NCBI RefSeq assembly: GCF_012030425.1
Contig: NZ_JAAUVN010000003.1
Span: 1-64,000 of the forward strand
Reading direction: 5' to 3'
DNA length: 64,000 nt
Origin: Sphingobacterium sp. B16(2022)
GTDB taxonomy: Bacteria > Bacteroidota > Bacteroidia > Sphingobacteriales > Sphingobacteriaceae
The notes below the pieces were generated by a model. The model had not been told where the DNA came from. It saw only the letters and a list, made by a program, of their open reading frames with translations, and searched no databases. Shown piece after piece: positions 28,109 through 38,145 of the stretch. Position numbers and translations under genes: made by a program. The number at the start of each line of letters is the position of its first letter. The stretch's first letter is position 1.

Positions 28109-29293
28109 CTATTTCGCTATTTTCTCTACCCATGCTCCTGAAAAAGTCTTCGCGACAGTTGCCTGGTCCCGATCTGCTTCTTCTTTTGTCATGTAGGTAT
28201 CCCAAATCACACGTTTTTTATTTCTTTTAAATTTGCTATCAACTGCCCGCACAGTTTGATATCCTTTTTTACGCAACCTCAGCACTTCCTCTTCTGCCAA
28301 TTCCATTGTTTTTGGCGTGGCAATAACCAATTGATAATTTGGCTGTGCTACAGGTACTGATTCTTTTAAGACTACCGTTTCCTTTAGTGTTGTTTGAAGT
28401 GCTGCTGTATCCACTTTTAGAGAATCAACTGTTGCAGTTGAATCTTGCTTCAGTTGTGTACTATCGATTTTAGGTAGTGTATCCACTGGTGCAGCAACGA
28501 CGACCGGTGCAGTTGCTTGTTTCTTTCCAAACAATTGATCCTTCAATGACGGATTAAGCAAGAAAGCAACAATAACAGACACCACAATAATGATCGCTGC
28601 CGAAATATAATACCAAACTGTATTTGATTTATTACTTCTTTCCTGATAAAATATCGCTGGATCAGTTTCTACTCTTTCGTCAATCGTTTCGGATACAGGT
28701 TCATGTATTATCGGCACTACAGGTGTTTCAACTGGTGAAGGTGCTACCACTACCGTTTCAGGTACGATTTCCTCTTCTACTTGCTCTGTATCTGCCGGTT
28801 CATCCTCGATAATATCTTCCACGGGTTCCTCTAGTTCAGTCGGAGAAAATGGAATATTTTCTTCCAATTCACGATCGGGAATAACAGTCTCTATTTCTGG
28901 AGCAATAACATGTCTGATCGGTTCAAAATTAAAACCTGAGAGATCTAATGGTTTAAAAACTAAACTTGAACCATAGCTCACAATGTGTCCTAAGTCTTCA
29001 AGTTTAGCCTGTCCATTTTGGATCAATTGATCCTTTAAATCAGCAACAGCATCCTGCAACACCTGAGTCGCGGCATCAAGATTCAGGTTTTGCTGTTGTT
29101 GTATGTAATGAATAAAATTAAAACCGCTTTCGGCTGTCGAATCAAATTCCACATAAGAAATAGGTGGTAAAAACAGGTTGCGCTGCTTATCGAACTGAGC
29201 TGCGGAATGCTTTCTTTTGAACACCCCCAAGCCCTTAACGTAAACTTCAGCGTAACGCTTTAATAGATTATTGATGTTTTTACCTAAATTCAT
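28109..29293 (-). CDS. HU-CCDC81-like / SPOR domain membrane protein
   Basis: The first about 120 residues resemble the tandem HU-fold domains of Bacteroidota HU-CCDC81 proteins (LLKRYAEVYVKGLGVFKRKH; DQLIQNGQAKLEDLGHIVSY). An acidic, Pro/Glu/Val-rich linker (130-215) leads to one membrane helix (about 226-246). A periplasmic C-terminal SPOR domain follows (YQLVIATPKTMELAEEEVLR; GAWVEKIAK at the end). SPOR domains bind denuded septal peptidoglycan, so the protein could link the cytoplasm to division-site wall. It lies between the beta-barrel gene and exbB. The HU call rests on resemblance and needs a profile search. Confidence 0.75.
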   Translation of the reverse strand: MNLGKNINNLLKRYAEVYVKGLGVFKRKHSAAQFDKQRNLFLPPISYVEFDSTAESGFNFIHYIQQQQNLNLDAATQVLQDAVADLKDQLIQNGQAKLEDLGHIVSYGSSLVFKPLDLSGFNFEPIRHVIAPEIETVIPDRELEENIPFSPTELEEPVEDIIEDEPADTEQVEEEIVPETVVVAPSPVETPVVPIIHEPVSETIDERVETDPAIFYQERSNKSNTVWYYISAAIIIVVSVIVAFLLNPSLKDQLFGKKQATAPVVVAAPVDTLPKIDSTQLKQDSTATVDSLKVDTAALQTTLKETVVLKESVPVAQPNYQLVIATPKTMELAEEEVLRLRKKGYQTVRAVDSKFKRNKKRVIWDTYMTKEEADRDQATVAKTFSGAWVEKIAK

Positions 29294-29336
29294 TCTTGTT
29301 CCTTATTTGCTAACGCAAAGTTATAATCTTCTTGTA

Positions 29337-31073
29337 TTAAAAAGAAAAGTTTATACCACCAATTATATTAAAACCTAAACGTGGGTAGTATTGATAGCGC
29401 TCGTACTCTTTTCCAAAGATATTATTAGCCTTTACAAAAACACCCAATTGCTTTTTGATACGGTACTCTGCTCCTGCATTAAAATCTGCAAAAGAAGGGA
29501 TGGTTACTTTACTTGGATTCTCAGATCTTACTGTTGCACTTGTATACGTATAAGCTAAAGCGGAAGTCTGCCCTTGAGTTGATAATTCAGCATCTACAAA
29601 GAATTTATCCGAAATATTGAATCTTGCATTGGCTAAGAAACGGAATTTCGGCAATGACCATGCCTCTTCATTATCTTTCACTTTGTAATCATCGATATTA
29701 AGTTTACCGCTTAAATTAACCAATTGTGAAACACGCACATTCATCTCACCCTCTATACCAAAATGAGTTGCTTTACTTGAATATCCATCATAAATGACAT
29801 CAAATTTGTACGGAACAAAACCGCCTCCTAATTCTTCTCTACTATTCACATACAAAGGAAGTCCTTCGATCTGCTTGTAAAATGCTTTTACTTTATAGCC
29901 AAAATTTGCTCCTGCATTACCCTTTAATCCTGCATATACATTTAGTTTTTCAAGAGTATTGCGTACATCAATATTGCTATTTAAGTAAGGATTTTCTTTT
30001 GCAAAACCACGTAATGATCCTTGTTTAACACCTCCATTTGCACCTGCAAATAAGTATACATACTGCGGTACAACTGCAAAATCAGCTTCCACTGTTGGAA
30101 AAACATTAAAACGGCTGGTATCTCCAAACTCAGAAACGAGATTGGCACCCAAAGTAACATTATAATTATCACCTTTAAATTTAATGTATGGATTGATCGA
30201 TGCTACATGATTTTTTGTTGCCACCTTAACATCTTCAACTGAGTTAAAGCTAGCACTTAGATTAGCCCCCACATTAAATGTATTGACTTTTTTATTCACA
30301 TAACCGGATATGGCGAATGAATTTTCTTTAGCATCATATTTATCTTTAAAAAGATAAGCATCTGCTTTCGCAGAATAGCTTACCGCCCCGGCCTTATCCA
30401 CATCTGCATTACTTGTCAGTTCACCGTTGAAATAGATATCATTAAAAGCTTGTGCCTCTGGCGTTGTATTGATTAAATTAGAACTGTTATCAAACACCTG
30501 TCCGTAGAAGTTTGTCGAATAACGATTATATCCTAAAGTTCCATTTACTGTAAAAGGTTCGTAAACACGACGGCCAAAAATACCGACATCCTGTGTAGCG
30601 AACTTCTGACCTTCAATACTGCCTTTTTGGTTTAAGTGCTTGGCAAATAATCCGAATCGTGTATTTTCAAATTTATCGACGGCCAAATATGCTTCTCCTA
30701 AGATGGTATTGTAGTTTCCTACACCAAATTTAACATAGTTACTTGTTTGATCAGCAAGTTGTGAGAAAGGCAATTCTTTCACATTTAACTCACGCAATCC
30801 AGTATTGATATCGAGTTTCTTATCTGAAATATTATTATAGCTCAACTTAGGCTGATACTCCCTTTTATTGGTCATATCAGGACTACGACGGATTTTTACC
30901 GCATCTGCAAGAATAGGTTTATAATCACGTACGACATCAAAAGAATCAATTGTCACTGGTGTAGCAGGATCAACTTTTTTTGGTGTTTCTTGTGCAAAGG
31001 AGTGCATTCCAGCTCCCAATAACAAGGTTGCTAATGTATATTTCTTCACTGTTGTATTGTGCAACTTCTTCAT
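29337..31073 (-). CDS. TonB-dependent-receptor-like outer-membrane beta-barrel protein without plug
   Basis: The 578-residue protein has a signal peptide ending near SFAQ, a short periplasmic segment (DSFDVVRDYKPILADAVKIR), then alternating beta strands ending in the aromatic tail NIIGGINFSF typical of outer-membrane barrels. I see no plug domain and no obvious TonB box. Its gene is 6 nt after the TPR gene and upstream of a SPOR, ExbB, ExbD and TonB-like set, which suggests that it works with that machinery. The ligand is unknown. Confidence 0.8.
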   Translation of the reverse strand: MKKLHNTTVKKYTLATLLLGAGMHSFAQETPKKVDPATPVTIDSFDVVRDYKPILADAVKIRRSPDMTNKREYQPKLSYNNISDKKLDINTGLRELNVKELPFSQLADQTSNYVKFGVGNYNTILGEAYLAVDKFENTRFGLFAKHLNQKGSIEGQKFATQDVGIFGRRVYEPFTVNGTLGYNRYSTNFYGQVFDNSSNLINTTPEAQAFNDIYFNGELTSNADVDKAGAVSYSAKADAYLFKDKYDAKENSFAISGYVNKKVNTFNVGANLSASFNSVEDVKVATKNHVASINPYIKFKGDNYNVTLGANLVSEFGDTSRFNVFPTVEADFAVVPQYVYLFAGANGGVKQGSLRGFAKENPYLNSNIDVRNTLEKLNVYAGLKGNAGANFGYKVKAFYKQIEGLPLYVNSREELGGGFVPYKFDVIYDGYSSKATHFGIEGEMNVRVSQLVNLSGKLNIDDYKVKDNEEAWSLPKFRFLANARFNISDKFFVDAELSTQGQTSALAYTYTSATVRSENPSKVTIPSFADFNAGAEYRIKKQLGVFVKANNIFGKEYERYQYYPRLGFNIIGGINFSF

Positions 31074-31079
31074 TATTTC

Positions 31080-34000
31080 CTATTTCTTTTTGTTCAATTT
31101 TTCTAGACGAGCTTTTGCTGTTGGCAAAATATCATCCTTACCGTCATAATTCTCAATCACACTTTCTAAAGTAGATTTCGCCTGGAAGTTATCTCCTTTT
31201 CCTACGTAAGCATCTGCCATTAGGATAAAACTTTTTGCAACCCAGTAATCATAAGATGAAAACGAATCTGAAACATCAAAAGCAGACTTAATAGCGGCTT
31301 CGTATTCTTTATTTTCATACTGCATCAAGGCAACATTATAACGTGCTTCAGCACCAATAACTGTACGGCTCTTCAATGCCGCTAAATTAAATTCCTTCAG
31401 CGCTTCTGCACGCTTACTTTGTTTCAAATATGCTTTACCAGCATAAAGTGATGCATTTGCGATCTCTTCCTCAGATGATTTTTCGTAATTTCTTACTGCA
31501 TTGGAATAATTCAGCGTTTCTTTATAGTCACCGATCTCGAAATAGCTGACCATTAAATTGTTGATCGCATAGCTGTAATTAGATTTATACTCAGAAGTCA
31601 ATTCTAATTTTTTCAACAGTTGTGTTGCTTCATTATATTTCTTCTGTTTCAAATATAAGCGTGATACACTCACCAAAGTACGTTCTGTATAAGCGCTTGT
31701 CCAGTCATTCAAGATAATGTTATAGTCATGTAAGGCCTCATCGGTATGACCTAAAGCAGCATTACTTTCAGCACGGATAAAACGCGCATATTTCTCTTGA
31801 ATAGGCTTAGGGAATTTATCAAAATAAGCATTCACGGCTTCAACTGCACCTTGGAAGTTTGATCTTGAGAATAATGTTGTTGCTGTAGAAAATGTACGGC
31901 TATCCTGCTCAGATGTTGTTAAATTTCCAATATTGGTACCAGTAGCATATTTGATATAACCAGTAGCATCACTATTGTCTAAATAGATATTTTCAATAGA
32001 TCGCATTGCTTGCTTAGCTTCATCCGTTGTTGCATATTGGTCCACTACGCGTTGGAAAGTCTTTAAAGCAGCTTCGTTATTATCTTGATTATATTGTACT
32101 AAACCGATTGTTACCAAAGCACGAGGCACATAACTACTACGTGGATATTTCTCCACCATCGTTTGCAGACCTGAAATAGCTTGGTCGGACTGTCCCATTA
32201 AGAAATAAGTGTATGGGATCTCAAAAGAAACGTCATCGGCATAATTTGATGTCGGATATTTAGCAATTACAGACTTCAGCGTGGCAATTTTACCTTCATT
32301 ATTTCCTTGTAGACCCTGAATGATACCGCGTTGGAATAATGCGTAATCTTGACTAGCGGCTTTTCCATTAATCAATCGATCATACTGCTCCATTGCTTTA
32401 CCGTAGTTCTTTGCTGAGAAATAGGAGTCCCCTAAACGAGCAATAGCATCGTTACGGGTATTCAACTCGATTCCTTTTGAACCACCTGTCGCTAAAAAGC
32501 GTTCAAAATAATTTGCAGATGTATTGTAGTTTCCATTTCTAAATGCAGCATATGCTAAAGCATAATTGGCATAATTGTAAACATCAGTTTTTGCTGCTGC
32601 CGGTAAACGTAAGAATTTATTAAAATTGGTTACGGCTTCTCCATATTTACGAACTTCATACATCGCCTCTGCTTTCCAGTAGGTAGCTAACGCATAGATT
32701 TCTTCATCATAACGATTTGCTTCAGAACGCATGAATAATGAAATTGCATTTTCAAATGCACGTTCGTTATAATACTCTAAACCTCTATAGTAAGTTACTT
32801 TTTGATAAGCTACATTTGCTTCTCTACCTCTTTTCTGAATGGTCTCTAAGATATCAACAGCTTCGCGGTAGTTCTTTGTACTCAATAAAACTTCAGCTAA
32901 TAAAGTTTTCGCTTCTTCCTGACGTTTTGATTTTGGATAAGTTTTAAGATATTCCTGTGTAGAAGCTAATGCTACTTGATGGAATTCCAATTCATAAGAA
33001 AGCTTAGCATAGTTAAATAATCCTTCTTCTTGCAGATCTTTATCAAAATCTAATTTTGAGGCTTTGAAGAATGCGTTACGTGCTGCTTGCTTATTTCCTT
33101 TTTTCAAGAATGAATCTCCCAATGTAATCATCGCACTTTGATAATATGCATCAGGTTCTGTCATTTTTTCCAATTCTGTTATTGCCTTATCATAATCTTT
33201 TAATTTGTAAGCGATATAACCGATTTGGTAGCTATCTTGATTATTCTGTGTTTTTCCTTGATCTTGTGCTTGGAACTTATCGTAGTAACTTTTGGATGAT
33301 TTTAAATCTCCTTTGATAAAGTAGGTCGCAGCCACAATACGGAACAATTCGGTTTCATTCTCCTGTTTCGTACGTTGCATGATAGGCAAAGCATAATCCA
33401 AAACGTCATCGTAACGTTTGTCCAAGAAATACAAAGCTGTAATGTAATAAGGATAACTTGTTTCAAATGTTTTTGAACCATTCAAACGTTCAAACTCATT
33501 TAATGCAGTTTTATACTCCGCATCTAAATAACATAAATAAGCGTAGTAATATATTGATGCTTCCTGGTATTCAGACTTTTGATCTTTTAATGTTTCAAAA
33601 AGTGGTTTAGCAGCAGTATAATTCTTTGTTGTAAAGTAAGAATATCCTAATTTAAAACGATATTCTAAACTTTCATTACCTGCCAGATTTTTACTATCAA
33701 TTTTGGTAAACCATTCAATAGCTTTTACATAATCTTTCTTAGCATAGTAAGATTTTCCAATTTGAAAATATGCTGCTTTTGCGTTAGCACTACTTGGATA
33801 GTCTTTGATATATTTCAAAAACTGTGCTTCGGCATCTGTTTCCCCCAATTCTAAAGCGCATACAGCTTGATAATAGCGTACATTTTCTTTCAACAGCGTT
33901 AATTCTTCTGTTTCATCCAATTGCAAAGAGGATTTTGTCCGTAACGCTTCTACACGATTAAATTGTTCTGAAGCAGATGTAAATTTGCCTCTTTCAAACA

Positions 34001-34115
34001 ACTCCATCCCGGACTTGTATGCTTTGTTGATTTGTTGCCATTCTGTTTGCTGTGCTAAAGCTGGTGTCGCCATCAAACTTAGCGCAAACCCTACCTGGTA
34101 AATCTTTTTATACAT
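31080..34115 (-). CDS. Large tetratricopeptide-repeat envelope protein
   Basis: This 1011-residue protein has a signal peptide ending ALAQQ and then TPR-like helix pairs almost end to end, for example AKAAYFQIGKSYYAKKDYVK, YFTTKNYTAAKPLFETL, NQDSYQIGYIAYKLKDYDKA and EARYNVALMQYENKEYEAAI. It is likely a periplasmic scaffold, as in Tol-Pal-associated or outer-membrane assembly TPR proteins. It is the first gene of the envelope operon. No enzymatic domain is visible. Confidence 0.88.
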   Translation of the reverse strand: MYKKIYQVGFALSLMATPALAQQTEWQQINKAYKSGMELFERGKFTSASEQFNRVEALRTKSSLQLDETEELTLLKENVRYYQAVCALELGETDAEAQFLKYIKDYPSSANAKAAYFQIGKSYYAKKDYVKAIEWFTKIDSKNLAGNESLEYRFKLGYSYFTTKNYTAAKPLFETLKDQKSEYQEASIYYYAYLCYLDAEYKTALNEFERLNGSKTFETSYPYYITALYFLDKRYDDVLDYALPIMQRTKQENETELFRIVAATYFIKGDLKSSKSYYDKFQAQDQGKTQNNQDSYQIGYIAYKLKDYDKAITELEKMTEPDAYYQSAMITLGDSFLKKGNKQAARNAFFKASKLDFDKDLQEEGLFNYAKLSYELEFHQVALASTQEYLKTYPKSKRQEEAKTLLAEVLLSTKNYREAVDILETIQKRGREANVAYQKVTYYRGLEYYNERAFENAISLFMRSEANRYDEEIYALATYWKAEAMYEVRKYGEAVTNFNKFLRLPAAAKTDVYNYANYALAYAAFRNGNYNTSANYFERFLATGGSKGIELNTRNDAIARLGDSYFSAKNYGKAMEQYDRLINGKAASQDYALFQRGIIQGLQGNNEGKIATLKSVIAKYPTSNYADDVSFEIPYTYFLMGQSDQAISGLQTMVEKYPRSSYVPRALVTIGLVQYNQDNNEAALKTFQRVVDQYATTDEAKQAMRSIENIYLDNSDATGYIKYATGTNIGNLTTSEQDSRTFSTATTLFSRSNFQGAVEAVNAYFDKFPKPIQEKYARFIRAESNAALGHTDEALHDYNIILNDWTSAYTERTLVSVSRLYLKQKKYNEATQLLKKLELTSEYKSNYSYAINNLMVSYFEIGDYKETLNYSNAVRNYEKSSEEEIANASLYAGKAYLKQSKRAEALKEFNLAALKSRTVIGAEARYNVALMQYENKEYEAAIKSAFDVSDSFSSYDYWVAKSFILMADAYVGKGDNFQAKSTLESVIENYDGKDDILPTAKARLEKLNKKK

Positions 34116-34288
34116 AATATGTAAAATATTTTATATGTTTTTATTTTGTATTGCAAGTACTTAGCTCAAAAAAGCGAAGTAAAATTCATAGTAATATTCA
34201 AAGTACTAAATTAAGCCTAAAATAAGGAGTTTTCCTCAAAAGTTATTCACAATTGTTAACATTATCCAAAGTATAACGTATTTAATAC

Positions 34289-34330
34289 AAAAAAAATATG
34301 CCTGATTTAAAAATAAAAAATCAGGCATAT
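34289..34330 (-). terminator. Terminator after pyrB
   Basis: ATATGCCTGA (34296-34305) and TCAGGCATAT (34321-34330) form a stem across an A/T-rich loop. On the minus strand it is followed by a T-run. It lies just past the pyrB stop. Confidence 0.9.
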
Positions 34331-34352
34331 TGATCTATATTGACAATTAATG

Positions 34353-35291
34353 CTATCCGCGCTGTCCTGCCAATAGGTAAAGTACAGCCATACGTACTGC
34401 TACGCCATTTTCTACTTGATCTAAAATAATAGAGTGCGCGCTATCTGCAACGTCCGAAGTAATCTCTACCCCTCTATTAATAGGTCCTGGATGCATAATT
34501 GTTATTTCTTTATCCAATGAATCCAACAGCGTTTTATTCAACCCATACAACATGGTATATTCTCTTAGGGATGGAAAGTAAGCGATATCTTGTCTTTCCA
34601 GCTGGATGCGTAACATATTGGCTACGTCACACCAGTTCAAAGCTTTCATCAAGTCATGCTCCACTTTTACTCCTAATGAAGTAATGTATTTAGGAATCAA
34701 TGTTGTTGGTCCGCACACCATCACTTCAGCTCCCTGTTTTTGTAAACATAGAATATTGGATAGTGCTACACGTGAATGAGTGATATCACCTATTATGGCA
34801 ACTTTACGTCCTGCGACATCTCCAAAGCGCTCACGAATCGAGAAAGAATCTAACAAAGCTTGAGTCGGGTGTTCATGTGCTCCGTCGCCGGCATTAACAA
34901 TTTGTGCGTTAACATGCTTACTTAAAAACACACCTGCTCCAGCATAAGGATGACGCATAACAATCATATCAACCTTCATCGCTAAGATATTATTGACGGT
35001 ATCGATCAATGTCTCACCTTTACTTACAGAAGAAGAAGAGGCCGCAAAATTAACGATATCTGCAGAGAGTCTTTTTTCAGCTAGCTCAAATGATAAACGT
35101 GTACGTGTAGAATTTTCAAAGAAGACATTTGCGATTGTAATATCACGAAGTGAAGGAACTTTTTTAATCGGTCTGTTTAAAACTTCTTTAAAGTTACTCG
35201 CTGTATTTAAAATTAATTGAATATCAGATTCATTTAAATCTTTTATTCCTAACAAATGACGTGTACTTAATTGTTCAGCTGTTGATGACAT
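34353..35291 (-). CDS. pyrB: Aspartate carbamoyltransferase catalytic chain
   Basis: PyrB joins carbamoyl phosphate and aspartate, the committed pyrimidine step. The 312-residue protein has the carbamoyl-phosphate motif FFENSTRTRLSFE, HEHPTQALLDSF, the aspartate-domain MHPGPINRGVEI and typical trimer length. It follows pyrR by 27 bp, leaving no room for a regulatory leader between them. No pyrI regulatory subunit gene is adjacent. Confidence 0.96.
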   Translation of the reverse strand: MSSTAEQLSTRHLLGIKDLNESDIQLILNTASNFKEVLNRPIKKVPSLRDITIANVFFENSTRTRLSFELAEKRLSADIVNFAASSSSVSKGETLIDTVNNILAMKVDMIVMRHPYAGAGVFLSKHVNAQIVNAGDGAHEHPTQALLDSFSIRERFGDVAGRKVAIIGDITHSRVALSNILCLQKQGAEVMVCGPTTLIPKYITSLGVKVEHDLMKALNWCDVANMLRIQLERQDIAYFPSLREYTMLYGLNKTLLDSLDKEITIMHPGPINRGVEITSDVADSAHSIILDQVENGVAVRMAVLYLLAGQRG

Positions 35292-35318
35292 TTTTAATGT
35301 ATTCAGATTTTCTTTATT

Positions 35319-35867
35319 CTATTTCTTTTCTGTTACCAAGATGATACTATCTTGATTATCCAACTCTTTCCAGTTCACAATCACTTTCTGAGAATCAATA
35401 GAATCCACTTGGATTCCAATGTAATCGGGCTGGATCGGAATCTGTCTCGAAAAACGGCGATCAACCAGAACCAATAGTTCGATACGTTCAGCGCGACCAA
35501 ATGCTTGGATTGCATCCATTGCAGAACGAATGGTTCGACCAGTCCAAAGGACGTCATCCATTAAAATGACTTTCTTACCTTCTACAATAAAATTAATGTT
35601 TGTGCTGTTAGCTAAAATGGGACCATCGTTTCCTTTTCTACGAAAATCATCACGATAAAATGTAATATCCAAATCACCACTTAAAATTGAAATACCTAAC
35701 ATCTTCTCTAATTCCTTGACAATGCATTTGGCTAAGAAAGTTCCGCGAGGCTGTATACCAATAATAACTGTATTTGAAAAATCTCCATGATTCTCAATCA
35801 ATTGACGACAAAGTCTTTGAATGGTAATCTGAAATTTTGGTCCATCTAATAAAATCGACTGTTTCAT
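35319..35867 (-). CDS. pyrR: PyrR bifunctional pyrimidine regulator / uracil phosphoribosyltransferase
   Basis: The 182-residue protein has the PRPP-binding loop VILMDDVLWTGRTIRSAMDAI (13 residues of type I PRTase core) and the PyrR region IIGIQPRGTFLAKCI, ITFYRDDFRR and LVDRRFSRQIPIQPDYIGI. In Bacillus it regulates pyr operons by binding leader RNA and also makes UMP. Here the leader is too short for a Bacillus-type attenuator, so the enzymatic role may dominate. A -7 promoter element lies 16 bp before the start. Confidence 0.94.
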   Translation of the reverse strand: MKQSILLDGPKFQITIQRLCRQLIENHGDFSNTVIIGIQPRGTFLAKCIVKELEKMLGISILSGDLDITFYRDDFRRKGNDGPILANSTNINFIVEGKKVILMDDVLWTGRTIRSAMDAIQAFGRAERIELLVLVDRRFSRQIPIQPDYIGIQVDSIDSQKVIVNWKELDNQDSIILVTEKK

Positions 35868-35882
35868 TAAGGGAATGTTTAA

Positions 35883-35891
35883 GCAAACGTA
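35883..35891 (-). promoter_or_regulatory. -7 element of the pyrRB promoter
   Basis: On the minus strand this reads TACGTTTGC, matching TAnnTTTGC, with a TTCG -33-like element about 20 bp upstream. It is 16 bp from the pyrR ATG, implying a leader of about 10 nt. Confidence 0.5.
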
Positions 35892-35953
35892 CCACTTTTT
35901 TTGAAAAAATCCGAATAAAAGATGAATTTAATATCTCCAACGTCCTCTAATCT

Positions 35954-37348
35954 TTATTCAATCGGAGATGCTTTCTTTTTATTGATTAACCAATATACGG
36001 GAAGTCCCAAAATAATAAGAATAAATCCTGGCCAGGTATACTGTGGTTTATACAGGATGAGCAAAATGCAGAAAGTGGCGCCAATAACAAGATAAATAAC
36101 CGGAACAATGGGATAACCCGCAGTTTTATAAGGGCGCTCCAATGTTGGTGCTTTAAATCTTAACCAAATAACGGCAAACACCGTGATCATGTAGAAAAGC
36201 ACAATAACAAAAGATATCATATCGAGCAAATCGCCATACTGACCACTTAAACATAGTAAGGATGCCCATATACCTTGCAACCATAAAGAGCGCTCGGGAA
36301 CTTCATACTTATTATTGGGGATTGCTTGTTTCAAGAACAGTCCATCTTTAGCCATACGCTGAAATACTCTAGCGCCAGATAACACAATACCGTTGACACA
36401 ACCAAATGTGGATATCATGACTAAAATGGCCATAATTATCGTACCTGTTTCCCCTAAAATTTTATGTGCTGTTGCTACTGCAACCCGATCATTGACTGCA
36501 AATGCAATTTCATCTCTACTTAAAGCAGCAAGATAAACATAGTTACATAGCAGATACAACACCATAACTAAAGAAGTTCCAATCACCATTGCACGTACGA
36601 CGTTGCGTTTTGGATTTTCAATTTCTCCCGCTATAAACGTTACATTTTCCCAGGCTACACTGCTAAAAACCGATCCAACCATTGCCGCCGCTATACCTCC
36701 TAAAAGGATACCACCACTGATATCTGTCCAACCAAGGCCTTTTAAATTTTGATAGGAACTTAAACCATAACTTAGATTTTCTGAAAAATGATTCTCCTTA
36801 ATCATAAATATACCACCTATGATCAACAGAATTAATGCAATTATTTTTGATGATGTAAAAAAAGACTGAATCATTTTACCACTTCGCACTCCCTTCGTAT
36901 TAATAAAGGTGAGGACTAAAATAATGAACATGGCTAATACCTGAATCCAGGTGATCTTAAATGATCCATTTTCATATAAGGGAGGGGCATTATTAAGTTC
37001 AGGAATGAGATAGGCTGTAAATTTACCGAATGCCACAGCGACCGCAGCAATAGTTCCTGTCTGAATGACGGTAAAGAGACTCCAACCATATAGGAAGCCG
37101 GTCATTTTCCCAAAAACTTCCGTTAAGTAGGTATACTGCCCTCCTGCTTTTGGGAATAAAGCTGATAACTCACCGTAACAGATTGCGGCAGATACAGTCA
37201 TTATTGCAGTAATAATCCAAACAATAATCACCCACCATCCGGACCCCAATTGCCGCATCATGTCCGATGAAACAATAAAAATACCGCTTCCAATCATTGA
37301 TCCCATTACAATCATAATGGCATCCCAAAGTTTGAGTTGTCGATTCAT
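35954..37348 (-). CDS. APC-family amino acid permease
   Basis: The 464-residue protein has about 12 membrane helices. The first contains the APC substrate motif VMGSMIGSGIFIVSSDM; later ones include GGQYTYLTEVFGKMTGFLYGW-like and SSVAWENVTFIAGEIENPKR segments typical of the amino acid permease group. It takes up an amino acid, probably with a cation or by exchange; the substrate is not readable. It lies upstream of pyrRB in the same direction with an 86-bp gap. Confidence 0.93.
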   Translation of the reverse strand: MNRQLKLWDAIMIVMGSMIGSGIFIVSSDMMRQLGSGWWVIIVWIITAIMTVSAAICYGELSALFPKAGGQYTYLTEVFGKMTGFLYGWSLFTVIQTGTIAAVAVAFGKFTAYLIPELNNAPPLYENGSFKITWIQVLAMFIILVLTFINTKGVRSGKMIQSFFTSSKIIALILLIIGGIFMIKENHFSENLSYGLSSYQNLKGLGWTDISGGILLGGIAAAMVGSVFSSVAWENVTFIAGEIENPKRNVVRAMVIGTSLVMVLYLLCNYVYLAALSRDEIAFAVNDRVAVATAHKILGETGTIIMAILVMISTFGCVNGIVLSGARVFQRMAKDGLFLKQAIPNNKYEVPERSLWLQGIWASLLCLSGQYGDLLDMISFVIVLFYMITVFAVIWLRFKAPTLERPYKTAGYPIVPVIYLVIGATFCILLILYKPQYTWPGFILIILGLPVYWLINKKKASPIE

Positions 37349-37410
37349 ATATTTTAGGTTGGTTACCTGACAACAAACTTACAAATATTCCTGAAAAACA
37401 ACAGGTTGTC

Positions 37411-37457
37411 AAAAAATAAAAAATGCCTTCATTTCTAACTAAAATAGAAATGAAGGC
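37411..37457 (-). terminator. Terminator after the GMC/small-subunit operon
   Basis: GCCTTCATTTCTA (37425-37437) pairs perfectly with TAGAAATGAAGGC (37445-37457). On the minus strand the stem is followed by ATTTTTTATTTTTT. It lies past the small-subunit stop and ahead of the permease gene. Confidence 0.92.
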
Positions 37458-37507
37458 GTAACAGTTTTGCGTATATTTAAACGCTTTATTCAAGTGAATT
37501 TTAAATC

Positions 37508-38140
37508 CTATCCAAAAAACTTAGATGGATCAAAACCATGTTCTTTCAAAACATCGTCGGGCACACCTGTCCACACTCCTGGTGTGTTTCCTTTAAAACC
37601 GATAGCCTTTACACCGATTTCACTGGTATAAAATCCAGAAGACGTTAGGTTACGCATCAGCGAGAAAAAAGCAACTCCTTGTTGCATTTCAGGTCTTGCT
37701 AATTCGGGATATGCGATATCATCTACAATCGCCAATTGCTCCTGTTGTTTACAGTTTACAAAAGCTTGTCCATATCTCTTTTGACTGTGTACATCCAGCC
37801 ATTTCAATCCCCCGCGCATTGGAATTTTATTATCTGGTAAATCTTTCACGATGAACTCGATAAAATCTGGTACACCAGCATCCGTAGCACTTCCTGAAGA
37901 TGCATCCTTCGGTATGATGATATCTGCTAAAACAGTTATTGTTGCAAATTCATGTTCATTAAAGAATTTTTCTTCTTGTAATGCTTTAGTACGTTCATAT
38001 TCAAAATCCTGAATTCCGGGAATTCTGTCTGCTGCATCTGCAACAGCAGTTTTACTATTATCGGATTTACAGGAGCCTGCCAATAGACCAGTCCCAGCAG
38101 CGATAAGCCCTAATGCTTTTAGTGATTCTCTTCTATTCAT
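37508..38140 (-). CDS. Gluconate 2-dehydrogenase subunit 3 family protein
   Basis: The 210-residue protein begins with a twin-arginine-like signal, MNRRESLKALGLIAAG, that also has a lipobox-like LAGSC. It therefore may be exported folded and lipid-anchored. The body matches the small subunit of membrane-bound GMC dehydrogenases (IITVLADIIIPKDASSGSATDAG-like; VPDFIEFIVKDLPDN). It is encoded 6 nt after the GMC catalytic subunit gene, and the two should form one complex. The usual cytochrome c third subunit is not next to them. Confidence 0.9.
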   Translation of the reverse strand: MNRRESLKALGLIAAGTGLLAGSCKSDNSKTAVADAADRIPGIQDFEYERTKALQEEKFFNEHEFATITVLADIIIPKDASSGSATDAGVPDFIEFIVKDLPDNKIPMRGGLKWLDVHSQKRYGQAFVNCKQQEQLAIVDDIAYPELARPEMQQGVAFFSLMRNLTSSGFYTSEIGVKAIGFKGNTPGVWTGVPDDVLKEHGFDPSKFFG

Positions 38141-38145
38141 GAGTT

